64,000 nucleotides of DNA. Origin: JACKEQ01 sp041389565 (GTDB lineage: Bacteria > Myxococcota_A > UBA796 > GCA-2862545). Positions 16,764 to 25,414 of this stretch are shown piece by piece. The notes under the pieces are model-generated. The model saw nothing but the letters and a program-made list of their open reading frames with translations, did no database searches and was not told where the DNA came from. Location: assembly GCA_041389565.1 (NCBI GenBank), contig JAWKRP010000003.1, forward strand, positions 186,001-250,000. Reading direction: 5' to 3'. The translations under genes were made by a program, and so were the position numbers. Positions within the stretch are counted from its first letter, which is position 1. Every line of letters starts with the position of its first letter.

Positions 16764-18131
16764 TCAGTCGATGACGCAGGCACCGAAACGCTCGGCCCAC
16801 GCGATGTGCTTGCGCAGGAGGTCTTGCCCGCGGAGGTCGAGCTCCGGGCAGTGCCGCCGCACGAAGTCCTCGAGCTCGGGTTGGTTCGCGGAGCGGTCGA
16901 GCGAGCAACTCTCCAGGACCTCGTCGGCCGTCATGGCGATGACCGGGAGCTCGGCGGGCGCGAGCGGCTCGGCCCGCTCGAGGTCGAGCGCGTTCGACAG
17001 GTCGTTCGCGGCGGCGTTCCGGGCCGTGAGCGGCTCGAAGCCGTGCAGCGCCTGGACGTGACGGATCCAGGAGCTGTGGCTGTATTGCGTGTGATCGATG
17101 AAGCCTGGCTTCACCCACGGACCGCAGATCAGCGCCGGCACGCGGAACCCGAGCTGGTCGAAGCCGTCGGACGCGCGGTCGTCGTCGGTGGTGGGCGGCG
17201 GCACGTGGTCGTAGAACCCACCGTGCTCGTCGTACGTGATGATCAGCAGCGTGCGGCTCCACTGCGGCGAGCTCGCGAGCGCGTTGTGGATCGTGGCCAG
17301 GAACATCTGGCCGAGCAGGGGGTGGTGGGGCGGGTGGTCGTCGTTGAACGAGAACGCCGGCTCGATCCACGACACCGCGGGGAGCGTGCCCGCCTCGCAC
17401 GCGTCGTAGAACGCATCGATCTCCGACACGCGCCCGTTCTCGACCCACGGACCCGCCGCCTCGAACAGCCCGATGAATGGCAGGTCGGAGTAGAAATAGC
17501 CCCAGTCGACGCCGGCTTCCTCGAGCTGGTCCCAGATCGTGCGCATGGTGAACTGGCCGCCCTGGAGGTCGTTGCTCGTGGCCCCCTGCGACTGCGTGCC
17601 GTGCGCGTACAGGCGGTTCGGCCACGTCGGACCGAGCAGCGCGCAGTGCCAGCGGTCGCACAGCGTGTAGTGGTCGGCCAGCGCGTACATGACGGGGAGC
17701 GTGGCGCGCGTGGCGTAGCCCATGATCAGGCCCGCATCGACGGAGTCTCCGTGGCGCTGCTCGTACTCCGCGGCGAAGCCCGCGTTCGTTCCGTTCGCGA
17801 ACTGGTCGTGACAGGAGCCCCACCCGTGCGGCGGATCCGGCGGACACCAGTCGCCCGCGAGCGGGTAGGGCACGTGCACCCCCTGGGGGCTCTCGTTCTG
17901 GAGACCCGCCGTGAGCCCCTCGACGTCCGTGCGGCCCTCGTCGAGCGACAGGCTGCCGAAGTAGTGGTCGAACGAGCGGTTCTCCATCATCACGAACACC
18001 ACGTGGTCGATGCCGGGCGGCAGGATCACGGGATCGGTGTCGGAATCGCCCGTGGGCGCGGGAGACTTGCAGCCCGCGGCCACGCTGGCGCCGAGCGCCT
18101 TGAGGAAGTCACGTCGTTGCAGTGTGCGCAT
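16764..18131 (-). CDS. Phospholipase C-type phosphoesterase (alkaline phosphatase superfamily), Tat-exported
   Basis: A 455-residue protein. The N-terminus MRTLQRRDFLKALGASVAAGC combines a Tat motif (RRDFLK) with a possible lipobox Cys. The core has HVVFVMMENRSFDHYFG, the hallmark of non-haemolytic phospholipase C/acid phosphatase AcpA enzymes, plus IITYDEHGGFYDHV and other metal-ligand regions. It should hydrolyse phospholipid or phosphate esters in the periplasm or at the cell surface. A short GDSDTDP spacer follows the signal, as in other lipoproteins here. It starts 11 bases after the stop of the upstream protease/propeller gene. Confidence 0.85.
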   Translation of the reverse strand: MRTLQRRDFLKALGASVAAGCKSPAPTGDSDTDPVILPPGIDHVVFVMMENRSFDHYFGSLSLDEGRTDVEGLTAGLQNESPQGVHVPYPLAGDWCPPDPPHGWGSCHDQFANGTNAGFAAEYEQRHGDSVDAGLIMGYATRATLPVMYALADHYTLCDRWHCALLGPTWPNRLYAHGTQSQGATSNDLQGGQFTMRTIWDQLEEAGVDWGYFYSDLPFIGLFEAAGPWVENGRVSEIDAFYDACEAGTLPAVSWIEPAFSFNDDHPPHHPLLGQMFLATIHNALASSPQWSRTLLIITYDEHGGFYDHVPPPTTDDDRASDGFDQLGFRVPALICGPWVKPGFIDHTQYSHSSWIRHVQALHGFEPLTARNAAANDLSNALDLERAEPLAPAELPVIAMTADEVLESCSLDRSANQPELEDFVRRHCPELDLRGQDLLRKHIAWAERFGACVID

Positions 18132-18142
18132 ACCCGTGGGTA

Positions 18143-20881
18143 TCACGGTCTCCAGATGATTCCGCTCCAGGTTCGATAGTCGTCGAGCTTGCGGCACGGG
18201 CGCTCGACGATGGACCCCTGCTCGAACGCGCACCCCAGTCCCAGCTCGATCTCGACACCGGGCACGCGCACCAGGCTCTGCGCGTCGACGGACTGAGCCA
18301 CGCGAACTCCCGCCAGGCTGTACGGCGTGACCCCGAGGGGCGTCCAGATCCGGCGTCGCTCGAGCATCAGGTCGATCCCGCCGGATCCGAGAGACCACTC
18401 CATGATGTCGTGGACCGTGCCCTCGGCGGTCTGCGGCGCGAGCCAGCCGTTCCGGAGGGTGTGCCACTGGGCTTCCTCGGCCCGAAGACCCGACCGCACG
18501 CCGCCGATCGAGAACGGGGTTCCCGACACCACTCCCAGGGTGTACTCGGTACCCAGGCGCCACGTCTGACCGATCGAGAACCCCGAGGACCCCTCGGCGA
18601 GCGTGGCTGCGAAGCCCTGGTCCTGACCGGCCGAAGCACGGCCCTCGGCCCAGATCCGGAACATCTGGGTGCGCGGCTCCTGCACGAGCACGGTGCCCGA
18701 CACGAACCCCTCGGCGCGCTGCGTGCCGTCCGTACCCAGCTCTCCCCACGCACCGATGCGCCCCTGGCGCCACATCACGGAGTTCCCGCCCTCGAGGTCG
18801 ACCGTCACGCTGCCGCCGAGCCACCAGGGCGGCGTGATGCCGTCCTGCACGCCCCACACCCGCACCTCGAGGTCGCCGGGCAGCGTGCGGTTCACCCACC
18901 AACCGGCGAACCCCGACGTGCCGCCGTTGTCTCCCAGGCTGCCCACCACGAGCAGGTCGTTCCGCCCGATGATGTCGCCGAGCCGCACACCGAGCTCGAA
19001 GTTCGATGCGCGCTGACCGACCATCCCGCCCACGAGGATGCGGGGCTCCAAGCGCCCGATCCCGAGGGCTTCGGGCTCGATGGCCGACAGCACGGGGTCC
19101 ATCGGAACGACCGTCGGGGCCGGGCCCACCAGGCCGATGTCGTCGGAAGGACCCGGGTGGACGGGCCCGTCGGGGTGGAAGTGGACCTCCATCCCGTCCG
19201 CCTGCATCTGCAGGAAGAACAGCCCGTCGGCCGCGGGCTCCGGCGCGAAGGCCGCTCCGTCGGTCGTCAGGCGCTCCGGCTCGCCCTCGAGGGGGAGGCG
19301 CCACAGGTCGATCCGGCCGGCCACGGCGAGGCTCGCGACGATGGCGTCGCCGCGCCAGGTGGTCTGGATCACGGCGGCCCCTTCCGGGAGCGCGACGGTC
19401 TGCTCGGCGCCCGTGGCGAGATCCCGCACGACCGGCACGAAGCCCGCGCCCGCGTGCCTGAGGTAGAGCAGGCGCTCTCCGGAGTCGTCGTAGCGGGGCT
19501 GATCGACCACCACTCGCGCGGACGGCGCGGTGAGCACGGCGACGTCGCCGGTCTCGAGGTCGACCTCGGACAGGCCCGTGCGCCCCCACGACCCCTGCAC
19601 CACCACGGCCTTCGTGCCGTCCGGGTGGGGGTCGCCGTCGCGCACGTCCGCGTAGTCGGTGACCCGGCGCGTGCGCCCGGACTCGGTGTCGAGCACGTAC
19701 AGGTCGCGTCGGTAGCGCTCGTGGGAGTCGAACCGACCGCTGCCGAACAGCAGGCGGGTGTCGTCGATCCACCGCGGCTGGCTCGGCTCGTGCGTGCGAT
19801 CCGAGAACGTGAGCACCGTCTCGTGGGGCGGTGTCGCGGGGTCGAGCCCGGGCACGTCCTCCGGGTCGCGCTCGCGGATCTGCGCGACCTTCTCGTCCCA
19901 GCGCTCCACGGCCTCCTCGTCCACGGCGGTCTTCCACACCTTCAGGACCGTGGGGCTGTCGAGCGACGTGACCACGAGCGCGAGCTTCTCGCCGTTCGGA
20001 GACAGCGCCGGCGTGCTCGGCGACCAGGACGTGTCCATCCACAGCGTGCTGCGGTCCCAGTCGGCGCCATCGGTCGCCATCGCGTCGCGCGTGACCTCCG
20101 CGCAGAACCGCTTGTACAGCACGACCGGGCTCTCCCCGAACACGCCCTCGAAGGCCTGGTCGAACGTGCGGACCTTGCGGGCCGTCATGCGCGCCCACAG
20201 CGCCTTCAGCGAGCCCTCCCCGGCGCGCGCCTCGAGCCACTCGAGGTACGCGGAGCCCACCAGGTATGCGTACCCGTAGCCCTGCCAGCGCTCCGAGCCG
20301 CTGATCTCACCGTACGTCGGGAGCGCGCCCTGCTGCGCGAGCCGACGCAGGAGGGTGCCGCGATACGCCGCGTGCGGACGGCCCGAGTCGGTGAGCCGGC
20401 CCTCCACGACCGTCGCGTAGCCCTCGATCGCCCACCGCGGGCTCTTCACGGTGACCGGAGCCAGGCGGAACAGTGAGTACATCAGCTGCCCGGACAGCCC
20501 GCGCGGCGGCTTCATCAGGTGGACCACGTGGGCGTCTTCGTGGGTGACGAGCAGCTCGCCCCAGTCGCGGTAGTTGCCGATCACGCTGTCGGCGCCGGGC
20601 GGGCTGGTCCACAGGATCATGCGCGGCGACCGACCGAGCGGGAGCACGGCGCCATTCGCTTCGCTGTACGGGTCCTGGACGATCACCTGCACCTTGAAGT
20701 CGGGCGTCCAGCCGACCTCTTCGGCCACCCGCGCGCGGATCGACTCCATCCGCTCGACCTGCAGGAGGGTCCACTCCTCGGCGGGCTCCGGGTAGTGCAC
20801 GCGGTAGTGCGGGGTCTCGACGACCTTCCAGTCCGCGACGGACGGGGTCTGGGCCAGGGCCGAAAGCGCGAGCAGCATCAT
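18143..20881 (-). CDS. Exported gluzincin-like metalloprotease with beta-propeller (PD40) repeats
   Basis: A 912-residue protein with a signal peptide (MMLLALSALAQ). HEDAH (H114, E115, H118) followed by RWAIEGYATVVEG (E153) matches the HExxH...E zinc set of gluzincins. Residues about 290-560 contain TolB/PD40-type blades (WSPSTPALSPNGEKLALV; QPRWIDDTRLLFGSGRFD; QPRYDDSGERLLYLRH). The C-terminal 300 residues are alternating strands resembling an outer-membrane barrel or surrogate. The ATG overlaps the stop of the upstream lipoprotein gene (ATGA). Domain order protease-propeller-barrel suggests a surface protease; substrate unknown. Confidence 0.7.
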   Translation of the reverse strand: MMLLALSALAQTPSVADWKVVETPHYRVHYPEPAEEWTLLQVERMESIRARVAEEVGWTPDFKVQVIVQDPYSEANGAVLPLGRSPRMILWTSPPGADSVIGNYRDWGELLVTHEDAHVVHLMKPPRGLSGQLMYSLFRLAPVTVKSPRWAIEGYATVVEGRLTDSGRPHAAYRGTLLRRLAQQGALPTYGEISGSERWQGYGYAYLVGSAYLEWLEARAGEGSLKALWARMTARKVRTFDQAFEGVFGESPVVLYKRFCAEVTRDAMATDGADWDRSTLWMDTSWSPSTPALSPNGEKLALVVTSLDSPTVLKVWKTAVDEEAVERWDEKVAQIRERDPEDVPGLDPATPPHETVLTFSDRTHEPSQPRWIDDTRLLFGSGRFDSHERYRRDLYVLDTESGRTRRVTDYADVRDGDPHPDGTKAVVVQGSWGRTGLSEVDLETGDVAVLTAPSARVVVDQPRYDDSGERLLYLRHAGAGFVPVVRDLATGAEQTVALPEGAAVIQTTWRGDAIVASLAVAGRIDLWRLPLEGEPERLTTDGAAFAPEPAADGLFFLQMQADGMEVHFHPDGPVHPGPSDDIGLVGPAPTVVPMDPVLSAIEPEALGIGRLEPRILVGGMVGQRASNFELGVRLGDIIGRNDLLVVGSLGDNGGTSGFAGWWVNRTLPGDLEVRVWGVQDGITPPWWLGGSVTVDLEGGNSVMWRQGRIGAWGELGTDGTQRAEGFVSGTVLVQEPRTQMFRIWAEGRASAGQDQGFAATLAEGSSGFSIGQTWRLGTEYTLGVVSGTPFSIGGVRSGLRAEEAQWHTLRNGWLAPQTAEGTVHDIMEWSLGSGGIDLMLERRRIWTPLGVTPYSLAGVRVAQSVDAQSLVRVPGVEIELGLGCAFEQGSIVERPCRKLDDYRTWSGIIWRP

Positions 20882-22059
20882 GGGCAGGCGATGGGTCCGA
20901 GGGGGAGGGTCTGGTCGGTGGCGAAGCCGATCTCGAGGTTCGACAGGTGCACGGACCCGAGCCAGTCGTGCACCTCCTCCGAGGCCCCCGCGATCGAGGT
21001 GTTCGCGCCGGGGCCCGTCTCCCAGCCCGCGCTCGCCACGACCGCGCGCCCGTTGGCCGGGTTGCGCACGATCATGCGGGTGCCCCCGGCCGGACGGTCG
21101 CGCCAGTACATGTTGATGTACCAGCCCTCGTCCGCGATGGGGATCGGCGAGCCGGTCGCGCCCTGACCCCAGTTCGAGCCCCCCTCTCCCGCGGGCGCCC
21201 AGGGCTCCGTGCGGGACATCGCGTACCCCGTGGCGGCCTCGCTCAGCGTGTAGTGGTTCGCGAGCTGGTCGGTGCCCGACTGGGGCCAGCCACCGCCGAA
21301 CCCGTCGCTCGTCGTGACGAGGTGGGCCTCCTTCACGACCGGACCCGTCGTGGGCGTCGCGAGGTAGCGGTCGGCGCCGGACACGAAGCAGTCCGCCACC
21401 GCACACGAGCTCCAGAACATGCGGACGTCCACGGGATCGGTCTCGCAGCTCGCCGCGCCGGGCAGGAAGTCGACCGTGAGCGTGTAGGGACCCGCCTGTG
21501 CGGGCCCGTTCCAGGTGTCGACCGCGATGCGGTACGTGCCGGCGGACAGGCTGGAGCCGACCGAGAGGTTGTCGCGCTCGATGCAGCTCGCGGGGTCGGC
21601 GGAGCCGAGCAGGTGCACGTCGACGTCGAGCCCGTCGCCCGGCACGTCGTCGAGGGAGGCGATCAGGAGCCCGTCTTCGGGCAGGGTGACGGCATACCAG
21701 AACTCGCCGCCGGACTCGTCGATGGACGGGTCGCAGCCGTAGCTGTCGACGACGGACTCGGCGGGCGTGGCCGTGTTGCGGCTGTCGACGAACGGGAAGG
21801 ACGTGACCGGGATGGGGTTGCAGGCCGCGCCGAGCGGGCCGCATGGGGGGTCGGTGTCGGTGTCGGCATCGCTGTCGGCGTCGGCGTCGGCATCCGTGTC
21901 GGCGTCGGCATCGGTGTCGGCGTCGGCGTCGCTGTCGGAGTCCGCATCGGTGTCGGTGTCGGTGTCGACGATGGGGGGGGCGGGCACGGAAGGGCCCTTG
22001 CAGGCGGGCCCGGCGAGGCACAGCGTCGCGACGAGCCGGTGGACGGGAGTGAGACGCAC
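20878..22059 (-). CDS. Lipoprotein with long Asp-Thr/Asp-Ala spacer and PPC-like domain
   Basis: A 393-residue protein. The signal MRLTPVHRLVATLCLAGPAC ends in a probable lipid-attachment Cys. Residues about 32-70 are an uninterrupted run of DT, DA and DS pairs, followed by PCGPLGAACNPIPV. Residues about 95-215 have the strand pattern of a bacterial pre-peptidase C-terminal domain (DVHLLGSADPASC ... LSAGTYRIAVDTW). The C-terminal 170 residues are unrecognised, with Trp, Gly and several Cys. It heads the minus-strand run with the protease, phosphoesterase and kinase genes. Confidence 0.75.
   Translation of the reverse strand: MRLTPVHRLVATLCLAGPACKGPSVPAPPIVDTDTDTDADSDSDADADTDADADTDADADADSDADTDTDPPCGPLGAACNPIPVTSFPFVDSRNTATPAESVVDSYGCDPSIDESGGEFWYAVTLPEDGLLIASLDDVPGDGLDVDVHLLGSADPASCIERDNLSVGSSLSAGTYRIAVDTWNGPAQAGPYTLTVDFLPGAASCETDPVDVRMFWSSCAVADCFVSGADRYLATPTTGPVVKEAHLVTTSDGFGGGWPQSGTDQLANHYTLSEAATGYAMSRTEPWAPAGEGGSNWGQGATGSPIPIADEGWYINMYWRDRPAGGTRMIVRNPANGRAVVASAGWETGPGANTSIAGASEEVHDWLGSVHLSNLEIGFATDQTLPLGPIACP
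21846..21970. repeat. Simple-sequence tract encoding the Asp-Thr/Asp-Ala spacer
   Basis: About 125 bases of GTCGGC/GTCGGT/GCATCG hexamers, coding for alternating Asp and Thr/Ala/Ser on the minus strand. This tract is prone to slippage in multiples of six, which would change spacer length without breaking the frame. Confidence 0.7.
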
Positions 22060-22225
22060 GCGACCTCCGCGTCCGCCGTATCCAATCCGCGCCCGGAACG
22101 CAGGCTTCGCGTGACGCTCCGCCTGTTTGTCTTCCTTTTATGTGACTATGTCTTGGTGTAGGTGGAGGGTAGGATCGATCCCGTGGTACAGTGATACAGA
22201 ATGCATGTAAAAACTGGAGGCTGCC
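22060..22225. other. Intergenic AT-richer pocket between divergent genes
   Basis: The 166 bases between the lipoprotein gene and the CBS gene include a stretch (22125-22216) with unusually many A/T bases for this genome, such as CTTCCTTTTATGTGAC and GATACAGAATGCATG. It is the likely promoter region of both genes. No -35/-10 pair with good spacing could be assigned. Confidence 0.35.
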
Positions 22226-22660
22226 GTGGAAGTCCCGAGAGTCCGTGAGTTCATGATTCCGGTGCCGCTCACCCTCCGCCCGGAGACCCCCATCTACGAC
22301 GCCATCGCGAGCCTGGCGCGGCTGCAGATCTCCGGCGCGCCCGTGGTCGATGCCGACGGCCAGCTGGTGGGGTTCCTGTCCGAGCGCGACTGTCTTCGCA
22401 TCCTGTCGAACTGGGCGGTGCAGCAGGTCCCCGGGGGCGCGGTCGCGGACTACATGACGCACGAGGTGGAGACCGTGCTGCCCGAGTTCGACCTGATGGC
22501 GCTCGCGTCGCACTTCGAGGCGCGGGAGTTCCGGCAGTTCCCGGTCTGCGACCACGATGGCGCGCTCGTGGGGCAGATCCGCTGCCGCGACGTGCTGCGC
22601 GCCATCCACGAGATGGGCAAGGTCCCGAGCCCGTATCCGGACTATCGCCGGCCGCAGTGA
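22226..22660 (+). CDS. CBS-domain pair protein
   Basis: A 144-residue protein consisting of two CBS motifs: VREFMIPVPLTLRPETPIYD with GAPVVDADGQLVGFLSERDC, and VADYMTHEVETVLPEFDL with RQFPVCDHDGALVGQIRCRD. Free-standing CBS pairs bind adenosine nucleotides and act as energy sensors or as partners of other proteins. No fused effector is present. GTG is the start, five bases after GGAGG. The downstream RCC1-like gene is about 80 bases away. Another CBS gene is cut by the right edge of the window. Confidence 0.9.
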   Translation: MEVPRVREFMIPVPLTLRPETPIYDAIASLARLQISGAPVVDADGQLVGFLSERDCLRILSNWAVQQVPGGAVADYMTHEVETVLPEFDLMALASHFEAREFRQFPVCDHDGALVGQIRCRDVLRAIHEMGKVPSPYPDYRRPQ

Positions 22661-22741
22661 CCGGAGTGGCGCGGTGGAGAATCCACGGCGGTGGCGTGCG
22701 AGTGCGCTACGATGGCGGGACGAGCGGGGGACGACCGGCGG

Positions 22742-23701
22742 ATGTGGATGTGGATGTGGTTGGCGGGCTGCACACGCGTGCATGGCGGCGGCCTCGGCGA
22801 GACCGACGACACGGACATCGACTCGGACGTGGTGGACGACCGCGTATGGGTGCAGCTGAACGCGCATCCGTGTGCGCTCGCGGACAACGGTGAGGTGCAG
22901 TGCTGGCGGTCGGCCGAGTGGGAGCCGATGATCGAGAGCGGGACCATGAAGGCCTGGACCGGCACCACCAGCGAGCCGATCTCCGAGATCACGGCAGAGA
23001 TCGGTCCGTACTTCTGGGGTCTCAGCCGCGAGACCGGTTTGCCCGTGATGATCTACAGCCCCAGCGACCTTCGGCCTGATTCGGTTGCCGGGTACTCCGA
23101 GATCGGCACCCTGTGTGCGCTTCTGAATGGGAAAGTCGACTGCATCGACAGCTACGACAACGAGGACTGGGACCACCTGGACCTGACGCTCTTATCCGGC
23201 ATGGGTCCGATGCACGCCGGACTCACGACCGACAACCGGTTGATCGGAATGGCGTGGCCCGACATCGTGCTTGAGGACCCCATCGATGGCGTGGTCGTGG
23301 ACGTCATGGCCTTCCAGACGCAGAACCGCTGCGCCCTTCTCGACACTGGAGAGGTGCAGTGCTTCGGGCCCATCCCCGTCGTGTTCCCGAACCCGCCCTA
23401 CTACGCCATCGCCGGCGGATACTGGGTGGGCTGTGCGGCCCGCGACCCGGGGCTCGTCGACTGCTCCAACGGAGAGACGTACGACTTCGGGGAGCGGCTG
23501 CTCGACATGACCGCCACCAACTGGACCCGCTACGTGCCGAACGAACCGGGCTCTCTGTACGACTGGGGTGCGATCCTGCCCACAGCGTCGGATCCGCCGC
23601 ACATCTGCGTGCTGACCGAGTCCAACGCGATCCGGTGCCAGGGCTGGCGGTACGAGTTCGACGACCTCCAGCGCGCGCTGCCGAAGGGCTTCGCCGACTG
23701 A
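22742..23701 (+). CDS. RCC1-like lipoprotein, copy A
   Basis: A 319-residue protein from ATG 22742. MWMWMWLAGC gives a lipobox, then an Asp-rich spacer (ETDDTDIDSDVVDD). The body has repeated short motifs of the form CAL..G.V.C (HPCALADNGEVQCW; TLCALLNGKVDC; RCALLDTGEVQCFG; CVLTESNAIRCQGW). These resemble degenerate RCC1/BLIP-II propeller blades with paired cysteines. It is a paralogue of the gene at 25414, with near-identical C-terminal halves. Probably anchored to the envelope; function unknown. Confidence 0.75.
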   Translation: MWMWMWLAGCTRVHGGGLGETDDTDIDSDVVDDRVWVQLNAHPCALADNGEVQCWRSAEWEPMIESGTMKAWTGTTSEPISEITAEIGPYFWGLSRETGLPVMIYSPSDLRPDSVAGYSEIGTLCALLNGKVDCIDSYDNEDWDHLDLTLLSGMGPMHAGLTTDNRLIGMAWPDIVLEDPIDGVVVDVMAFQTQNRCALLDTGEVQCFGPIPVVFPNPPYYAIAGGYWVGCAARDPGLVDCSNGETYDFGERLLDMTATNWTRYVPNEPGSLYDWGAILPTASDPPHICVLTESNAIRCQGWRYEFDDLQRALPKGFAD

Positions 23702-24115
23702 AGCTCCATCGTCGTCCTTGGGGGGAACGCCTGATTCGAACGCAGAGGGCCCAGAGGAGGCAGAGGCGCAGAGGTCCGGGCCCGACGGTCCACCCGAGAC
23801 CTCGTCGTGGGTGACTGTTCGATGTGAACGACCCCGAGTCCTGGCAGGGGCGCTCGCCGGACACCCACGCGGATATCAGGGGGCGTGCCCACCCTCCCGA
23901 CGACCTGCCGGATCTGCGAGTGCGCCTGCGGCCTGCTGGCGGACGTTGAGGACAGCGCGTAGCGGGGCTGCGCCCCGACCTGGCGCACAACACCCTTGAA
24001 TCTGAGAATTCGAATTGGAGGCGGGCATACTATGATATTCGGGCTCCGCATCGATGATTGGTGAGTTCCAGGGTAGCGTCGGGTAGTCTGCGGGGAACCA
24101 TCGGAGGTCTGGGAC
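23702..24115. other. Intergenic region holding duplication debris and a low-GC pocket
   Basis: This 414-base gap contains the 3' flank shared with copy B (23703-23745), about 98 unshared bases (23746-23843, with purine-rich GAGGCAGAGG repeats), a 41-base block shared with the molybdopterin gene leader (23844-23884), the molybdopterin gene stub, and a lower-GC pocket (about 23995-24060: TTGAATCTGAGAATTCG, CATACTATGATATTCG) that may carry the promoter of the RTX-repeat gene. No complete gene is seen. Confidence 0.7.
23885..23985 (+). pseudogene. Truncated 5' stub of the molybdopterin oxidoreductase gene
   Basis: From GTG at 23885 the sequence matches the first 26 codons of the intact gene at 26449, including the iron-sulfur motif (TTCRICECACGLLADVED versus TTCRICESACGLLADVED), then hits TAG at 23960-23962. 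Weaker similarity continues to about 23985 and then stops. The 41 upstream bases, with the AGGGGG ribosome site, also match with one difference. It is a leftover of a segmental duplication. Confidence 0.85.
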
Positions 24116-25414
24116 ATGCTCGTGACGATCGGCTTGATTCTGTGGGGGGGGGGGAACGCTTGGGCGTCCATGATGGACTGTTCGGCGGGTGACGCACCAG
24201 CCGCGTTCCTCGTCGACGGGTGCAACAGCGTGTGTACCGAGTCTGGCGGCACGATCGTGTGCACGCCCACGAATTTCTGCGATGCCGGAGTTTCCTATTC
24301 AGTGGTTCGGTTCGATGTGAAGGAGATCTCTGCGTTCGGTACCTGCGAAGTCAACACCAAGCTCGTCAACTGGTGCTGCAATGCGAACGCGACCGGCGTC
24401 ACGACCGTCCAGGCATTCGGTACCGAGTTCGCCGACAAGATCGGCTTCTCGCACCCCCTGATCGGCGGAGGGACCTCGACGACACGCGACCTCTTCCCGC
24501 TCAACGTCCAGATGTCGGCCGCGATGGACGGCGGTGACGAGATCGATGTGCTCCAGGGCTCCAACTACGCCGGAACGGACTACGGCGAGAGTCTCTCTGG
24601 CGGGGATGGAGCCGACTTCATCAACGGGCTCGGTGGGAACGACACCCTCTACGGTGGCAACCACGACGATCAGCTCTTCGGGGGGCTCGGGAGCGACACG
24701 ATCTACGGACAAGGCGGTGACGACCTCATCTTCGGCGACGTGGATGCAGACCCGTCGACCGGCTTGGGCGACATCCTGGCGGGGGGCGCGGGGTCCGACA
24801 CGATCCACGGTGGCGGGGGGAACGATGTGCTGTCCGGTGACGTGGGCCAGGACTTCATGTTCGGCGAGGATGGCGATGACCGGCTGGTCGGCGGCAAGGG
24901 CAACGACGAGCTCAACGGGGGGATCGGCAATGACGTCATGGGCGGACAGGAAGGCGTCGATCTCCTGGAAGGGGGGCCCGGCGACGACCTGATGCACGGC
25001 GGCTATGGCGGCGACACCCTTCTGGGGGAGAGTGGCGACGATACGCTGTACGGGAGCCTCGGGAACGACACGATGAACGGTGGCGCCGACGACGACATTC
25101 TGTGTGAGAGGGCCGGATATCGGCCCGGCAACGGCCCGCTCGTATGTGACGACTGGAACCAGTTCGTCGGCGGAGCCAGCACCGGTGACGTAGCCTTCAC
25201 CAACCTCGGGCTGGACGGCCCGGATTGCACCGGGGTGACCGACTTCCTGGGAAACCAGACGGCGGAGGTGGCAGGCATTCCCGTGGACCTTACAGGCACG
25301 TCGAACGATCGCGACTGGAGTGCCGTCCTTCAGCCTGGGTTGGCGCCGGGGTATTTCCCCGAGCCTGCCACCTGCACCTGGCTCATCGCGGACCCGCAGG
25401 GTTTTGGTGAGTGA
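24116..25414 (+). CDS. Secreted protein with RTX (haemolysin-type) calcium-binding repeats
   Basis: A 432-residue protein with a signal-like N-terminus (MLVTIGLILWGGGNAWAS). Residues about 40-85 contain several Cys pairs (DGCNSVC, NWCCN). Residues about 140-330 hold about 18 nonapeptide repeats of the GGxGxDxLx type (GGLGNDTLYG-like, for example GGNGDD and GGAGSDTIHG forms), which fold as a calcium-binding parallel beta-roll. The C-terminus has more cysteines and no T1SS tail that I recognise. It lies between the two duplicate RCC1-like genes and overlaps the second by one base. The start is supported by GGAGG eight bases upstream. Confidence 0.8.
   Translation: MLVTIGLILWGGGNAWASMMDCSAGDAPAAFLVDGCNSVCTESGGTIVCTPTNFCDAGVSYSVVRFDVKEISAFGTCEVNTKLVNWCCNANATGVTTVQAFGTEFADKIGFSHPLIGGGTSTTRDLFPLNVQMSAAMDGGDEIDVLQGSNYAGTDYGESLSGGDGADFINGLGGNDTLYGGNHDDQLFGGLGSDTIYGQGGDDLIFGDVDADPSTGLGDILAGGAGSDTIHGGGGNDVLSGDVGQDFMFGEDGDDRLVGGKGNDELNGGIGNDVMGGQEGVDLLEGGPGDDLMHGGYGGDTLLGESGDDTLYGSLGNDTMNGGADDDILCERAGYRPGNGPLVCDDWNQFVGGASTGDVAFTNLGLDGPDCTGVTDFLGNQTAEVAGIPVDLTGTSNDRDWSAVLQPGLAPGYFPEPATCTWLIADPQGFGE

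Noticed and set aside
23725..23746. GTTCGAATC-like T-arm of a tRNA (minus strand), also at about 26388-26408
   Set aside because: No acceptor stem, D-arm or anticodon arm could be built around it, and it lies within the duplicated 3' flank of the RCC1-like genes.
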